64,000 nt of DNA from Chondrosia reniformis. Taxonomy: Eukaryota > Porifera > Demospongiae > Chondrillida > Chondrillidae. Both the position numbers and the translations under genes were made by a program. Numbering within the stretch: the stretch's first letter is position 1; every line of letters starts with the position of its first letter. The notes under the pieces are model-generated. The model had not been told where the DNA came from and did not search any database. It saw nothing but the letters and a program-made list of their open reading frames with translations. The DNA is taken from assembly GCA_947172415.1 (NCBI GenBank), contig OX359195.1, forward strand, positions 6,237,501-6,301,500, in the 5' to 3' direction. Below, piece by piece: positions 13,401 to 22,338 of the stretch.

Positions 13401-13437
13401 CCAACAACACCTTCAAAACCACACAGGCAGTCAATAG
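7424..13437 (+). CDS. ZMYND8: ZMYND8-like chromatin reader (PHD-bromo-PWWP-MYND)
   Basis: Seventeen exons: 7424-7787, 7965-7995, 8092-8162, 8228-8397, 8466-8552, 8787-8879, 9038-9125, 9199-9254, 9353-9427, 9495-9610, 9685-9865, 9931-10264, 10325-11046, 11495-11677, 12052-12183, 12457-12628, 12803-13437; 1169 aa. Domain order: PHD finger (about residues 168-212, [20 protein letters not shown]), bromodomain (about 215-322, with the acetyl-lysine Asn in NCIIFNG), a Cys-rich linker, PWWP (about 346-400, here YPPWPAKL), a low-complexity middle, a coiled coil (about 800-900) and MYND (about 902-936, CAYCGKEGIHYCCW). This is the ZMYND8/RACK7 order. Family members read H3K4/H3K14 marks, and the MYND domain recruits NuRD-type co-repressors. 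A Ser/Pro-rich tail of about 210 residues follows MYND, which is longer than in vertebrates. Intron 13 holds a 27-bp minisatellite that stays open in frame with the upstream exon. Confidence 0.95.
11062..11425. repeat. 27-bp minisatellite, about 13 copies (ZMYND8 intron 13)
   Basis: The unit reads gacacacccaccagtccc followed by ctcctcact, with few substitutions. It starts 15 bp after the inferred donor at 11046. Because 27 is divisible by three, the forward frames stay open; in the frame of exon 13 it encodes repeats of DTPTSPLLT up to a stop at 11442. Confidence 0.95.
12215..12410. repeat. Polypyrimidine tract, ccctcc/ccatcc-rich (ZMYND8 intron 15)
   Basis: Degenerate (CCCTCC)/(CCATCC) repeats fill most of the intron before the MYND exon. 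It is simple-sequence DNA; the ORFs in it are composition artefacts. Confidence 0.85.
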
Positions 13438-14339
13438 TACTTGTAGTTAATTTTTGGAGTATATATATATTGTATGTAGAATATATTGTGTATTATTTAA
13501 ATTCTCACTCTTTCTGTATAAAAAAGTTTCTTAGAATTCTTTATGCATGATTTTGATTTGGTTTTCATTACCACGGCAACAGCAGAATCATGTTTTCAGC
13601 ACATTTTCATTTGACTTCTTCATGGTCTTTCATTTATAATGTCTCATTGTTTACATGTTCATTGTAACACAAATAATCTACAGCCATGTATAACCATGGT
13701 AGTAAGTTGGTTATCTGCAAACTTCAATTATCCAAACACGTTACTTAACCAATTGCAAACAATGCTTTATATATACACAATTGTCAGCCACATTGAATCA
13801 TACTATACAAAAACCATGTTATTTATCAGAGCTGTATAACATTCATATTACGTTTTGTTCATATAAATAGGTGCAACTCCATGGCTACCATTCAATTAAT
13901 TGCTAATGTGACTCTCACTTGTAGAACAAACTACATATATACGTATGTAATTTCGTATACCCGTATTTAATGTACATTTAGTGCTGTAGCTCAAATGGGC
14001 AAATATGAAGCTTAAACTATTGAAGTTACAGTTTATGCTATTCTGTATAGATATTATAATGATCTCCACAGGATAAATTATGCATACAACTCATGATCAT
14101 GTATTTCCATATATAGACAACTCATTCAAAAGTTAAAAGTTAAATTATAAGAGCATGCTACACAGTAACTTAATTGGCTCTGTCAAATGAACAACTTTAT
14201 GAAAACAATCCGCAGACATACACACAATCTGCATTTCACAAAATAGCTGGAGACACCTCAATATGCTACAGAATGAAAATGCATGCAAGAAATATAAGGA
14301 TGCAATTTTACATTTCAAAAGTGACTTAACTTGAGAAAA
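13438..14339. other. Intergenic, ZMYND8 3' flank
   Basis: AT-rich sequence after the ZMYND8 stop. It presumably contains the 3'UTR and polyadenylation site. I see no exon or repeat I can support. Confidence 0.5.
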
Positions 14340-15000
14340 ATAAATCTTGAAACTGGTCATGTACTTCTCTCAGCACAACTCAAGTAGAGTTGTCCCAGGG
14401 CACACCACGAGGAGGTGAAAGTACATCGTGCCCCACCCCACAGCGTTGACACTAACTATTGTGTAACAGAAGCTGTAACTGCGCAGTAATCTGCACTCAT
14501 GGAGTTACTAGCCATGACATAGGAATCGATCGGCGTTAGCCTCACTTTCAGCCTATGCCAAGTCCGACCCTCCCGAACCGCAAACTGCCCCGATGAGAAT
14601 CAGTGTGTTGCCACACCTTTAACTCCTCAGGATCGGATGACGTCCTTGAAGTGGGGACTGGCGAAACAACTGCCCAAATCAGGTGTCGACAACCGACTTC
14701 AACTTACATAGTTACGTGATCACCTCAATCTCCGTGCCGTCAGACCCCAGCCGAAGCCAGAGCTAGTGAGGAACAATCCCAAGCACCAACCCTCCCACTG
14801 AGTTCCTGATCAGATTGCATATCCAACGTGACACCAGGCCGCATTCTCAGCTCGCTGGCGGAGCCGAGGGGAATCCTGGGTCTACTTGTCTAGCGCTCCG
14901 AACAGGACTACTCGGGATAAGGAAAGACCACCGTCAGGCACAGAAACTTAAACAATCTCACGCGTCAAGTAAGCCACTGGGGGTAAACTGAGATTTTTCA
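14340..15000 (-). ncRNA. Candidate structured non-coding RNA (unassigned)
   Basis: This stretch is clearly richer in G+C and CpG than its surroundings but holds no ORF of 60 codons in any frame. Read on the minus strand it contains many local hairpins: a 7-bp stem near 14950-14990 (AATCTCA/TGAGATT), a GCAA tetraloop on a GTGTG/CACAC stem (about 14610), a cTTCGg tetraloop (about 14755), GGGCAC/GTGCCC (14398-14436), and a terminal ACAACTC-GAGTTGT hairpin (14376-14394). A TATA-like TATAAAAG on the minus strand (about 15012-15020) lies just upstream of the 5' hairpin. E-box CACGTG (about 15072) and CRE TGACGTCA (about 15082) lie further upstream. I could not assign a family: no telomerase template, SRP, 7SK, RNase P or MRP core was recognised. 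It could also be a lncRNA exon. The strand is inferred from the TATA position. Confidence 0.4.
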
Positions 15001-15140
15001 CACCTCGCCATCTTTTATATGGCTGCATTCCATTTTTCCCGCGCAAACTCCAAATTAGGAAATTCCGGTCACGTGTTTAGATGACGTCAGACTTAATTTG
15101 GCTTGGGGATGTCACACCATTTTCGCAATACAAAATGGCT
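15001..15140 (-). promoter_or_regulatory. TATA/E-box/CRE cluster upstream of the candidate ncRNA
   Basis: On the minus strand TATAAAAG lies at about 15012-15020. CACGTG (about 15072) and the palindrome TGACGTCA (about 15082) follow upstream. AAAATGGCTGAC at about 15132 and AAGATGGCG at about 15010 (minus) resemble YY1-type initiator sequences. Function is inferred from motif spacing only. Confidence 0.4.
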
Positions 15141-15554
15141 GACGAAATGCTAACTCAAAGTTGAAGAGAGGCGCGAGAACATTTTCATCGCACACCCTGG
15201 TGAATTTGAGAAATTAAAGGAGTCGAATCTCTCCGAAGCTTTTCTTTAAACGTTAATAAATATGCAAAAAAATTAAAGCGATGAAGCGGAGGTTTGTGAA
15301 TTGTAAATTCAAATTTATTATTAGTGCTACTGGAGTTAGGCGTAAGAGGCATTTCTACTGGGAATTATTATAAAACTTATGGGTTTCCCAACGTATAACA
15401 GTCTCGGAAAACAATCTATTTTATTTGTATTTTTTGACATCAAGAACATATAATAGGTAAATTACGAAGACACGTAACTCTTGAGTAGTAATACTATCAG
15501 ATGCCAACACACACACTTATCATCGTTGCAATCATATAGTCACTATTAAAACTG
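15141..15554. other. Intergenic, MED1 3' flank
   Basis: AT-rich; no supported exon, repeat or RNA. It probably includes the MED1 3'UTR. Confidence 0.5.
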
Positions 15555-18193
15555 TCAGAGAAGTAGTTTTGGCTGCTTGGCTGGAGGAGGTGTACTGTCA
15601 AACCTCATCTCCTTGTGGTAGCTGGAAATCAAAGAGGAAGCAAGGGGCCCCAAGAGATGTGTCTTGTTCAATGCAGAATGAAGCAGCACCGGGATGGACA
15701 GGCACCTTGGAGAGGGCCAAAAGTGGAAGAGCTACAACTGAATAGACACTGGACTGGATGTTCCAACATACCTAGCCAAAGCCTCTGATAATGTAGGAGA
15801 TGGTGTGATTTGCTGTTGACTGTTAATCCTCACGTTAACTTTGGGCTTGAACGGACTAACATCCGGCACAACCACATCAACTGTATGTATACAAAGACAA
15901 AAATGTGTCTCCATAGAAACAGGCTGTAGGAATCAGTATCTCCAGGGAGCATGTTACCATGGAAACAAGAGCCTTGGAGATTCCCTGTATTCATAGATAT
16001 GAGATGTAAGCACTTACTAAATATATTTGGTGAGTTACTGTTGAGGAGGTCCAATTCAAGGGTTATTTTCTCAGGGGGAGAACCCTCTACATTTATTGCA
16101 TACTCCACCTTCCCATTACAATCTACAGTTAACTTAGGTGTAATACTACTACTTCATCTGTGGGCTTTAAGCAACCTTCTCACCTGAGGCATCTGGCAAC
16201 GGTACCGGACCACAACAAGTCTCATATAAGTGGTTGTAAACAAGCTGCTGCCTCATGAGTTGTACTATCAGAGGGACCTGCTTTGGCTGGAGAAAGGGGA
16301 TCTTTGTGAGTGAAACCCCACATTCGTGTCGTATGATTGACTCCTGTTTTGACCATTTTTTGCCATGGAAATAGCGATGACATTGGGTAGGTAGCAGCTG
16401 TAAAAACACATTAATACACCAATCTACTATTCACCAATTACGTATAAGTATGTAACCCAATTGCATCATACCACAGTGTGACAGCTGTTTGGGGCAGCCA
16501 TGTTTTCCTGGTCATAGGACTACATATAAAACAATCAGGATGAGAATTGCTGGATCCATGAAATATTTGTAGTTATTGAAACCCACATTCTTCTTTGCCC
16601 ATCCTCTGATGATGAGCTCATCAGTATGTCGACCCGCGGGCCATTGGAAGGACTGATTGGTGACATAGACCAAATTGTATATGCTGAACATTGTTTGTCC
16701 TGAGATGGGGGTTTCCCTTGAAAGATGTAACAGCAATGTGATTGGTATACTGATGGAGTTCTGACTTGTAAGTGTTTGAAATGATCCAGAGCTACACACA
16801 AAGGAATTGTAAAATCGTATTGGAAAAGTAAAATGTACCAAAAACATGGTGTCTACTGGTTAACATACACTGTGAATGAGTTCACTTGCCTGTAAAGATT
16901 TGGGTCAACTGGGAGATGGTAAGTTTGTGTACTGGCCTCAGTTGATACAAGCAAACTGTAGCCAAAGTTATCGGGCACTGAACACATGGTAGTTGTCAGC
17001 ATTTGGTCCTTGAAGTATTCTTTGGGACTTGCAAACATTGTCAACTTCATTCCCAACCCTACGAATAGAAAGACATTCGAATGATGAGTTTCCATAGTCC
17101 CTAGAACAGTTACCATGGCTACCACTAGCCAGCAGAAGAAAAACAAAGGAAGCAAAGTATTAACATGTGCTGCCATGCCTCATAAGTGTACATAACTCTT
17201 TAAAGTTATTATAGGGTCTTACCCATTCGCCTTGGTGTCACATGACCTAGACATCCATTTAATACCATATCAATAAGATTATGATGCTGTTTTGTCTTAG
17301 CAACTGTAGCTAAGATATTTTCAGTTGCTAGTAAGACTTTAAATGCACTGTTTCGATCCACACTGGAGAAAAGGTCATCAAAGATTACAAAAAATTGGAC
17401 AATCTATATTACATATATCTTATCAGAGTCGACCAGTTTAAGCAAACAAATTAACTTGCTAAAAAAGTAACCCAAATTTGGTTACCAAAAAATTTTATGT
17501 TATTAAACAGTATTGAATTTAAAACCATGAATTCTAATCTTTCCTTCTTGTCCCACCTCTCTAATCTTGAAGTTAAGCTCTGTAATGATATAATGTGATC
17601 CTCTAAAGTTTTAAAGTTCCACTTGCATAACTCCATCCTCAATTGACTACTATCCTCAAGAGGTGGGTGGGACCCAATGGACAGCTTCACACAGGTGACC
17701 ACACCCCCAACATCAGCTGTAATCTAAGCAGACAAACATCATAACTTCTAACCCAATATGTACTTGCTAAAAGACTATAGATACCTCAAAACAAAAGTTG
17801 TCCGATGCTAAATTAAACTGCTGGTCTTGATTTTGGAACTTGAGATTGTGTTTCTTCGCCAAGAGTTGTAACCTTGACAACAAACCGCCAATGGAGCGGT
17901 CCCGGACATGTTCTTGTAGAGTAACTAGTGCTTGTGTGACATTTCGTAGAATCTCACCACTCTGTGGATTCTACATGATCATTGGAGAATTTCAAATTGG
18001 GAGTAGGCCGCATGTATAAATGTGAAAATATGTCTAAATAAAAGCCGAAATAATTTTAGCTTCCTATGTGCGTTATAATCATAAATACAAGGAATACCTT
18101 TGGGTCAGCTTTGATGGATATCTGTTCGGCGAGTTCTCTGATCTTAATTTCATCTGGAAGGACTTGCTTTCCAGCCATGGCCAAGAAAGACAT
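15555..18193 (-). CDS. MED1: Mediator subunit MED1, short form
   Basis: Ten exons: 18193-18098, 17970-17785, 17723-17557, 17362-17223, 17058-16890, 16764-16587, 16397-16184, 16122-16018, 15880-15772, 15705-15555; about 504 aa. It matches the conserved Med1 core: GEILRNVTQALVTLQEHV at the N-terminus, ITLLLHLSRETPISGQ, then CHRYFHGKK ... VPLIVQLMRQQLVYNHLYE (human VPLILNLIRHQVAYNTLIG), and finally ARCLSIPVLLHSALN (human QRCMSIPVTMRAIRRK). MED1 sits in the Mediator middle module and links activators to RNA polymerase II. The protein stops soon after the core, so the long disordered vertebrate tail with nuclear-receptor LxxLL boxes is absent. Intron 5 appears to use a GC donor (TTTACAG/gcaagt). 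The donor of exon 6 and the choice between Met 18193 and Met 18178 are the least certain points. Confidence 0.88.
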
Positions 18194-18524
18194 TTTTTCA
18201 TCTGTTTCGCAATAGTTGCATACAGTACATACATACAAGGATCTAGTTCGTTATGATAGACGTGTGGTCTATGCCGAGTCCCAAGGACGGAAGGAGTCCT
18301 CATGTAGACATTTTAGACGACTTGAAAAGGCTCGGAATTTTTGTATTGGAGGTTTGTGTGCTAAATAATAGTCATTTATTTATATGATGACGGGCTTTGT
18401 AATTGATTGTGTATTTAAAAACATTGTGTATTTGCAACAAAAAAATTCAAATTACAAAAAATTGAAAAGATTATAAAAAATATTAGTTTATGATTACATA
18501 ACTGCAGAAGGAATGTCCTGATCC
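18194..18524. other. Short intergenic region, MED1 5' / RBR-A 3'
   Basis: About 330 bp between the MED1 start and the RBR-A stop on the same strand. It must hold the MED1 promoter and the RBR-A 3'UTR. AT-rich, with no other feature seen. Confidence 0.5.
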
Positions 18525-20631
18525 TCAAACAGCTTCTACTGCAGGAGACACTGCAGGTGTCAATTCAGGGGTTCTCTGAAAGATGATCCTGCATCTTAAG
18601 GTATTCCTCAGACAATCCTTAAACTTGAGTCTGAGCGATGATGTCCAGAAAATGTGGATTGGCAATACTATGTACACATAACCCAATGCTAATGGCAGAA
18701 ACAGGAGTGAAATGAATATACTGATAAAGGGTGACAGTAGGGACAACCCCAACACACTGAATGTGGTTGTCAGGCAACAATGACAGCATCCCGATGTTCT
18801 CTTATAGGCCTAATAGGGGAAGAATTGCATAATAAATAACTATATGTATATGAATAATCTAATATACCATTTTTCTTACATGCTACATCTACTTTAGAGT
18901 AAAGGCCTATAGGAAACTAAACCTAGTGAGAGCTTTAGATTTACTTCTCTTCTCCTCCACTATTTAAAGCATATGTACTTTCAATTTAATTATAACGAAA
19001 TAAAGAGTTTTATTCAGCAATGTGCATGAGCCAAGGATTCACAGAAGATCAAGATAAAGAAAAAGACAAAGACTCCCAGGATCACTGATGAAGGGTGGAA
19101 TTCCCAGAAATGGCTGTCTGACCCAGTGGAGAAGAAGATGAAAGAAGGGAAAAGAAGGAAGAAAAGACTCCTGTATCTTCATCCAAAGCTCTCTTCAGGT
19201 TTAGTTCCCCTATAGGCTCTTTTACAGAATAGGCATATAGCATGTAGGAAAATGGTATCTTAGATTTTTCATGTACATTTACATACTGTATAATTGTAGT
19301 GATAATCAAACCACAAGTAGTCACAACCAAGTATCATTAAGATGGAAAAACAGTAAGCAATAATTACTATGAATTGAGTGCTAGTCCACAGCAATGCCTC
19401 TACCATGCTGTTTTTACTCATGTCTCATTTTGTAACTGAAAAGAATAAATTTGCATATGAACAACAACATACCTCCATCCCAATCACAACTGGGAAAACA
19501 ACTGTCAAGATGGGAAATAACAGTAGTGCAATCAACAATATTACTGGAGGTGAAAATAACCAAATGAGACTTCTTACGATCCACTTCTTTTTCCCAGTCC
19601 ACTGTTGATTGCCCCACAAAGTGCATCCTGTCGGACTAAAATTGATGAAAGAGATTATGATTACTGGGAAATATCCCGTTAACAACTTCATAAACTAAGT
19701 TAGCCCTGGTCCATTAAACTTATCCACAGACTGTATGTGTTTAGTTTCAGTTACATTTCCCAGTAGCAATTGTACACCTTTTAAGCTAGAAGGTTAGATA
19801 AACCAGGCTTTTTATCTGACCACTTCATTATATCATGTTACACTCCAGATGATATTAAATATCAAATCATCTCCACCTAATTGACCATACATATACTATC
19901 ATTCACTCTTACCTAAGGTAGTGCATGTGACCCACGGGCTTCAGACAGAGCCAGCAGAAAGACTCCCCGCAACATGTACAAGTCATGTGATTGCATGCTC
20001 CATCATCTATCTTCTCTGTGACAGAACTGCAATGAGGACACCTCTTGTAGCTGGATGAGGATTGACTGCTGGTAGCTGGTGCAGTAGAAAATGGTAAAGG
20101 AAGTGCCTCACGAGCACCTGAGCCTCCTTGTCTCTGATCCAGTTCATCAGCAGTACAATTAGAGCTACCGTGATACTTCTCCTTACACTTATAACAGGAT
20201 CTTTGTCCACAGTTGATATGCTGACACTGAAATAGATTCTTTGGACAACCTCGTAAATTCTCGGATATCTCCGCATATGGACAATTGGGTGCAGGACAGA
20301 ATCGTACATTCTTCATCTTGGCAAGACGCCTCCTTAAGCTGTACTCCAGGTACTTTGAGAAACAGTCTTCATTCACACACGCAGAAATGTCACACGGCTT
20401 TACTTTACTATCACACGAGGACGATGGACAGTTAATATGCACACGTGAACTTGTAATTTCGTAGGAAAAGTAGGTCTGAAGACAGAGACAACAGAAACGA
20501 TGACCACACGAGAGTAGAAACGTTTCTTCCTTTAGAGAGCTAGCATAGCAAATAGTACAGAAGAATCTATGAGGGTCAAAGTCTTCGACTTGTATCGGTT
20601 TCTCTGAAGGAGAAGGTAATTGTTGTTCCAT
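18525..20631 (-). CDS. RNF19-like RBR E3 ubiquitin ligase, copy A
   Basis: Three exons: 20631-19913, 19635-19473, 18809-18525; 388 aa. Domains: RING1 (about residues 25-75, CTICYASSLKEETFLLSCGH), IBR (about 95-150, CPAPNCPYAEI ... CYKCKEKYHG), RING2 (about 195-235, CPHCSSVTEKIDDGACNHMT), then two hydrophobic membrane segments in exons 2 and 3. The join SPTGCTLWGNQQW after RING2 is like RNF19A/B (SPTGCTFWGKKPW). RBR ligases take ubiquitin onto a RING2 cysteine before transfer; that Cys and the following His (CNH) are both present here. Start: Met 20631 was preferred over an upstream in-frame Met (20658) because it aligns with the start of copy B. The start lies only 170 bp from PAQR4 on the opposite strand. 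About 600 bp of exon 1 is nearly identical to copy B, while the flanks and the membrane exons have diverged. Confidence 0.9.
18871..18970 (+). repeat. Dispersed repeat R1, partial copy
   Basis: Shares the phrases cctataggaaactaaacct and gagagcttt with other R1 copies. It lies in RBR-A intron 2, in the orientation defined as forward (the reverse complement of the 46985 copy). Confidence 0.6.
19025..19268 (-). repeat. Dispersed repeat R1, long copy 1
   Basis: Nearly identical over about 240 bp to 46987-47232, with a couple of substitutions and one single-base length change (ctcttttac versus ctctttttac). It lies in RBR-A intron 2. It has no transposase ORF; short ORFs across it recur in both copies only because the DNA is repeated. 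Confidence 0.9.
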
Positions 20632-20801
20632 CTTCTCAAACTGGCTTCTGAAAAACAAGTATCTCCGCGATACCTCATATATACTCTGACATAATCGTTA
20701 GGCCCTGATGTCACAAAAAGGGACTTCCCCCACTGACACACGGGGAACTACGCAGTGGCGAGTCTGGCAACACTTTAAAACTTTTTGGCCGTAGAGTTGC
20801 A
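20632..20801. promoter_or_regulatory. 170-bp bidirectional promoter, RBR-A / PAQR4
   Basis: The two start codons are opposed across 170 bp, so core promoters for both genes must overlap or abut here. No clear TATA element was seen. Confidence 0.6.
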
Positions 20802-22108
20802 ATGCAGCGCAAATTTGAATCCCATGGCCGTTTGTGCAAGCTTCAAGACCTTCCCGTTCACCTGCGTTTCAACCCTTATATATACACTGGATATCGACCG
20901 CTCCTGAGTACATGGGATTGCGTAAAGAGTTTATTTTATCTTCACAACGAGTCTTTCAACGTGTTTAGTCACAGTAAGTGCCTTGATTATATAATCTCTG
21001 CTCATAGCAAAATATTTTTGTAATATTTATCGGACCAGAATGTAGTCGTGTAATGTAGATAAAATGGTATTGCATTATATCCGGCCTAAGCCTAGCTGGG
21101 GCGGGGGGGCGGATTTTGACTAGTATTTTACCAGAAGTTTTCAATGTGGCTAACTCAAACTCAGAGGGGGTGTTGCACCACCCAGGGCACGCCCCCTTAC
21201 TATCACTACTGCATTATCGTACATGTTCGTATTCAGTGCATTGAGATATTGTACGTATAAAACCTTCAAAGGCTACTTGGTAGCCATTTTGAATATAATG
21301 AATTAAGAGGCTTAGCTATGCAAATATATGTAAAGGGGATATATTGTGTTCATATACTTCATTGTAGTGTCCGATGTAGAATAGAACGTATTTCTTCATT
21401 CTATTGTTGTGTATCTATATGAAGGTTTTATTAGTTGAACTCTGTTCCTCAGGTCTGGCCCTTGTGTACTTTGCTTCACTCTACTCTGATTACCAGCCTT
21501 TGTGGACCTCAGCAAATGCCTGGATGAAGCTCCTTCTTATTCTGAACTTTCTCTCCTCCGTCCTTCCTTTCCTGGTCAGTACACTGTATCATCTCTTTAT
21601 GCCTCATTGCAGTGGGGAGAGGACTTACAAGATGCTACTGCAGGCCGATGTTCTGGGGGTGTGGTTCATCACATCTATTGGGAGCATCCCCTTAATAATA
21701 TCCATAGCCCATTGTCATGCTGGTATTCGATATGTAATGATGATATTTTATATATCAGTTTCCATGTTGACACTTTGGATCTTATTGACATACAATTCTG
21801 CAACTCACAGAGTAGTAGGACTTTCCATTCAATTCTCATTCCGACTTCTACTTCACATATTCAGATTGTGTCCGCACAGCTCTGGCCATCCAATGGGTCT
21901 ACAGTATATGCTAATGATGGATGCTTTGGCCGGTCCAGGAGCTCTGATTAATGGACTCAAGTTCCCAGAAAGGGTCTTACCTGGGAAATGTGACTATATT
22001 GGGAATGGCCACACCATAATGCATGTAATATCTTTTCTGGTTGTGTTTACTGGAAGAAATGCATTCTTTTTGGATATGGAGTGGATAAATCAGTACTCCT
22101 GTATTTAA
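20802..22108 (+). CDS. PAQR4: PAQR4-like progestin/adipoQ receptor family protein
   Basis: Two exons: 20802-20973 and 21453-22108; 275 aa. Diagnostic matches to PAQR4 are FNPYIYTGYRP, LFYLHNESFNVFSH and STLYHLF near the N-terminus, YMLMMDALAGPGALIN, and KCDYIGNGHTIMH near the C-terminus. The His/Asp/Ser pattern (SxxxH early, HxxxH-like late) corresponds to the metal site of PAQR/hemolysin-III-type proteins. Seven hydrophobic segments fit the seven-pass fold. Human PAQR4 is 273 aa, so length is normal. PAQR4 is a Golgi-associated membrane protein implicated in ceramide handling; hydrolase activity is known for relatives and only inferred here. The gene is nested between the two RBR copies but on the opposite strand. 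Confidence 0.92.
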
Positions 22109-22338
22109 CAATTATGTAGACTGTGTACATATGTATGTATATATATGTGTGTCTGTACATAGGACTATGAGTGAGTTCCCCCTAAAACATTGATCTTAGA
22201 GCAAGGTGCTGTATGTAGCACACAAAACATTTGCTGAATATAATTTAGTACAAAAATGTATAAAATGTTTATGTAAATAATTGTGTAAAATATTTTGGAT
22301 GGTACCAGTAATATCACACAATATAAAAGATAGAGTCA

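Noticed and set aside
14340-15000. Telomerase RNA
   Set aside because: No 1.5-repeat template complementary to TTAGGG was found on either strand.
15132-15164. Short plus-strand ORF beginning ATGGCTGACGAAATG
   Set aside because: Only nine codons before a stop and no usable donor; more likely a YY1-like promoter motif.
15732-15772. Reading MED1 exon 9 through to a stop at 15732
   Set aside because: Splicing from 15772 to 15705 restores the conserved CLSIPV block in frame, so the earlier stop is intronic.
20007-20309. 100-codon reading frame seen in both RBR copies
   Set aside because: It is an alternative frame of the real RBR exon on the same strand; it recurs only because the underlying DNA is duplicated, and it has no family similarity.
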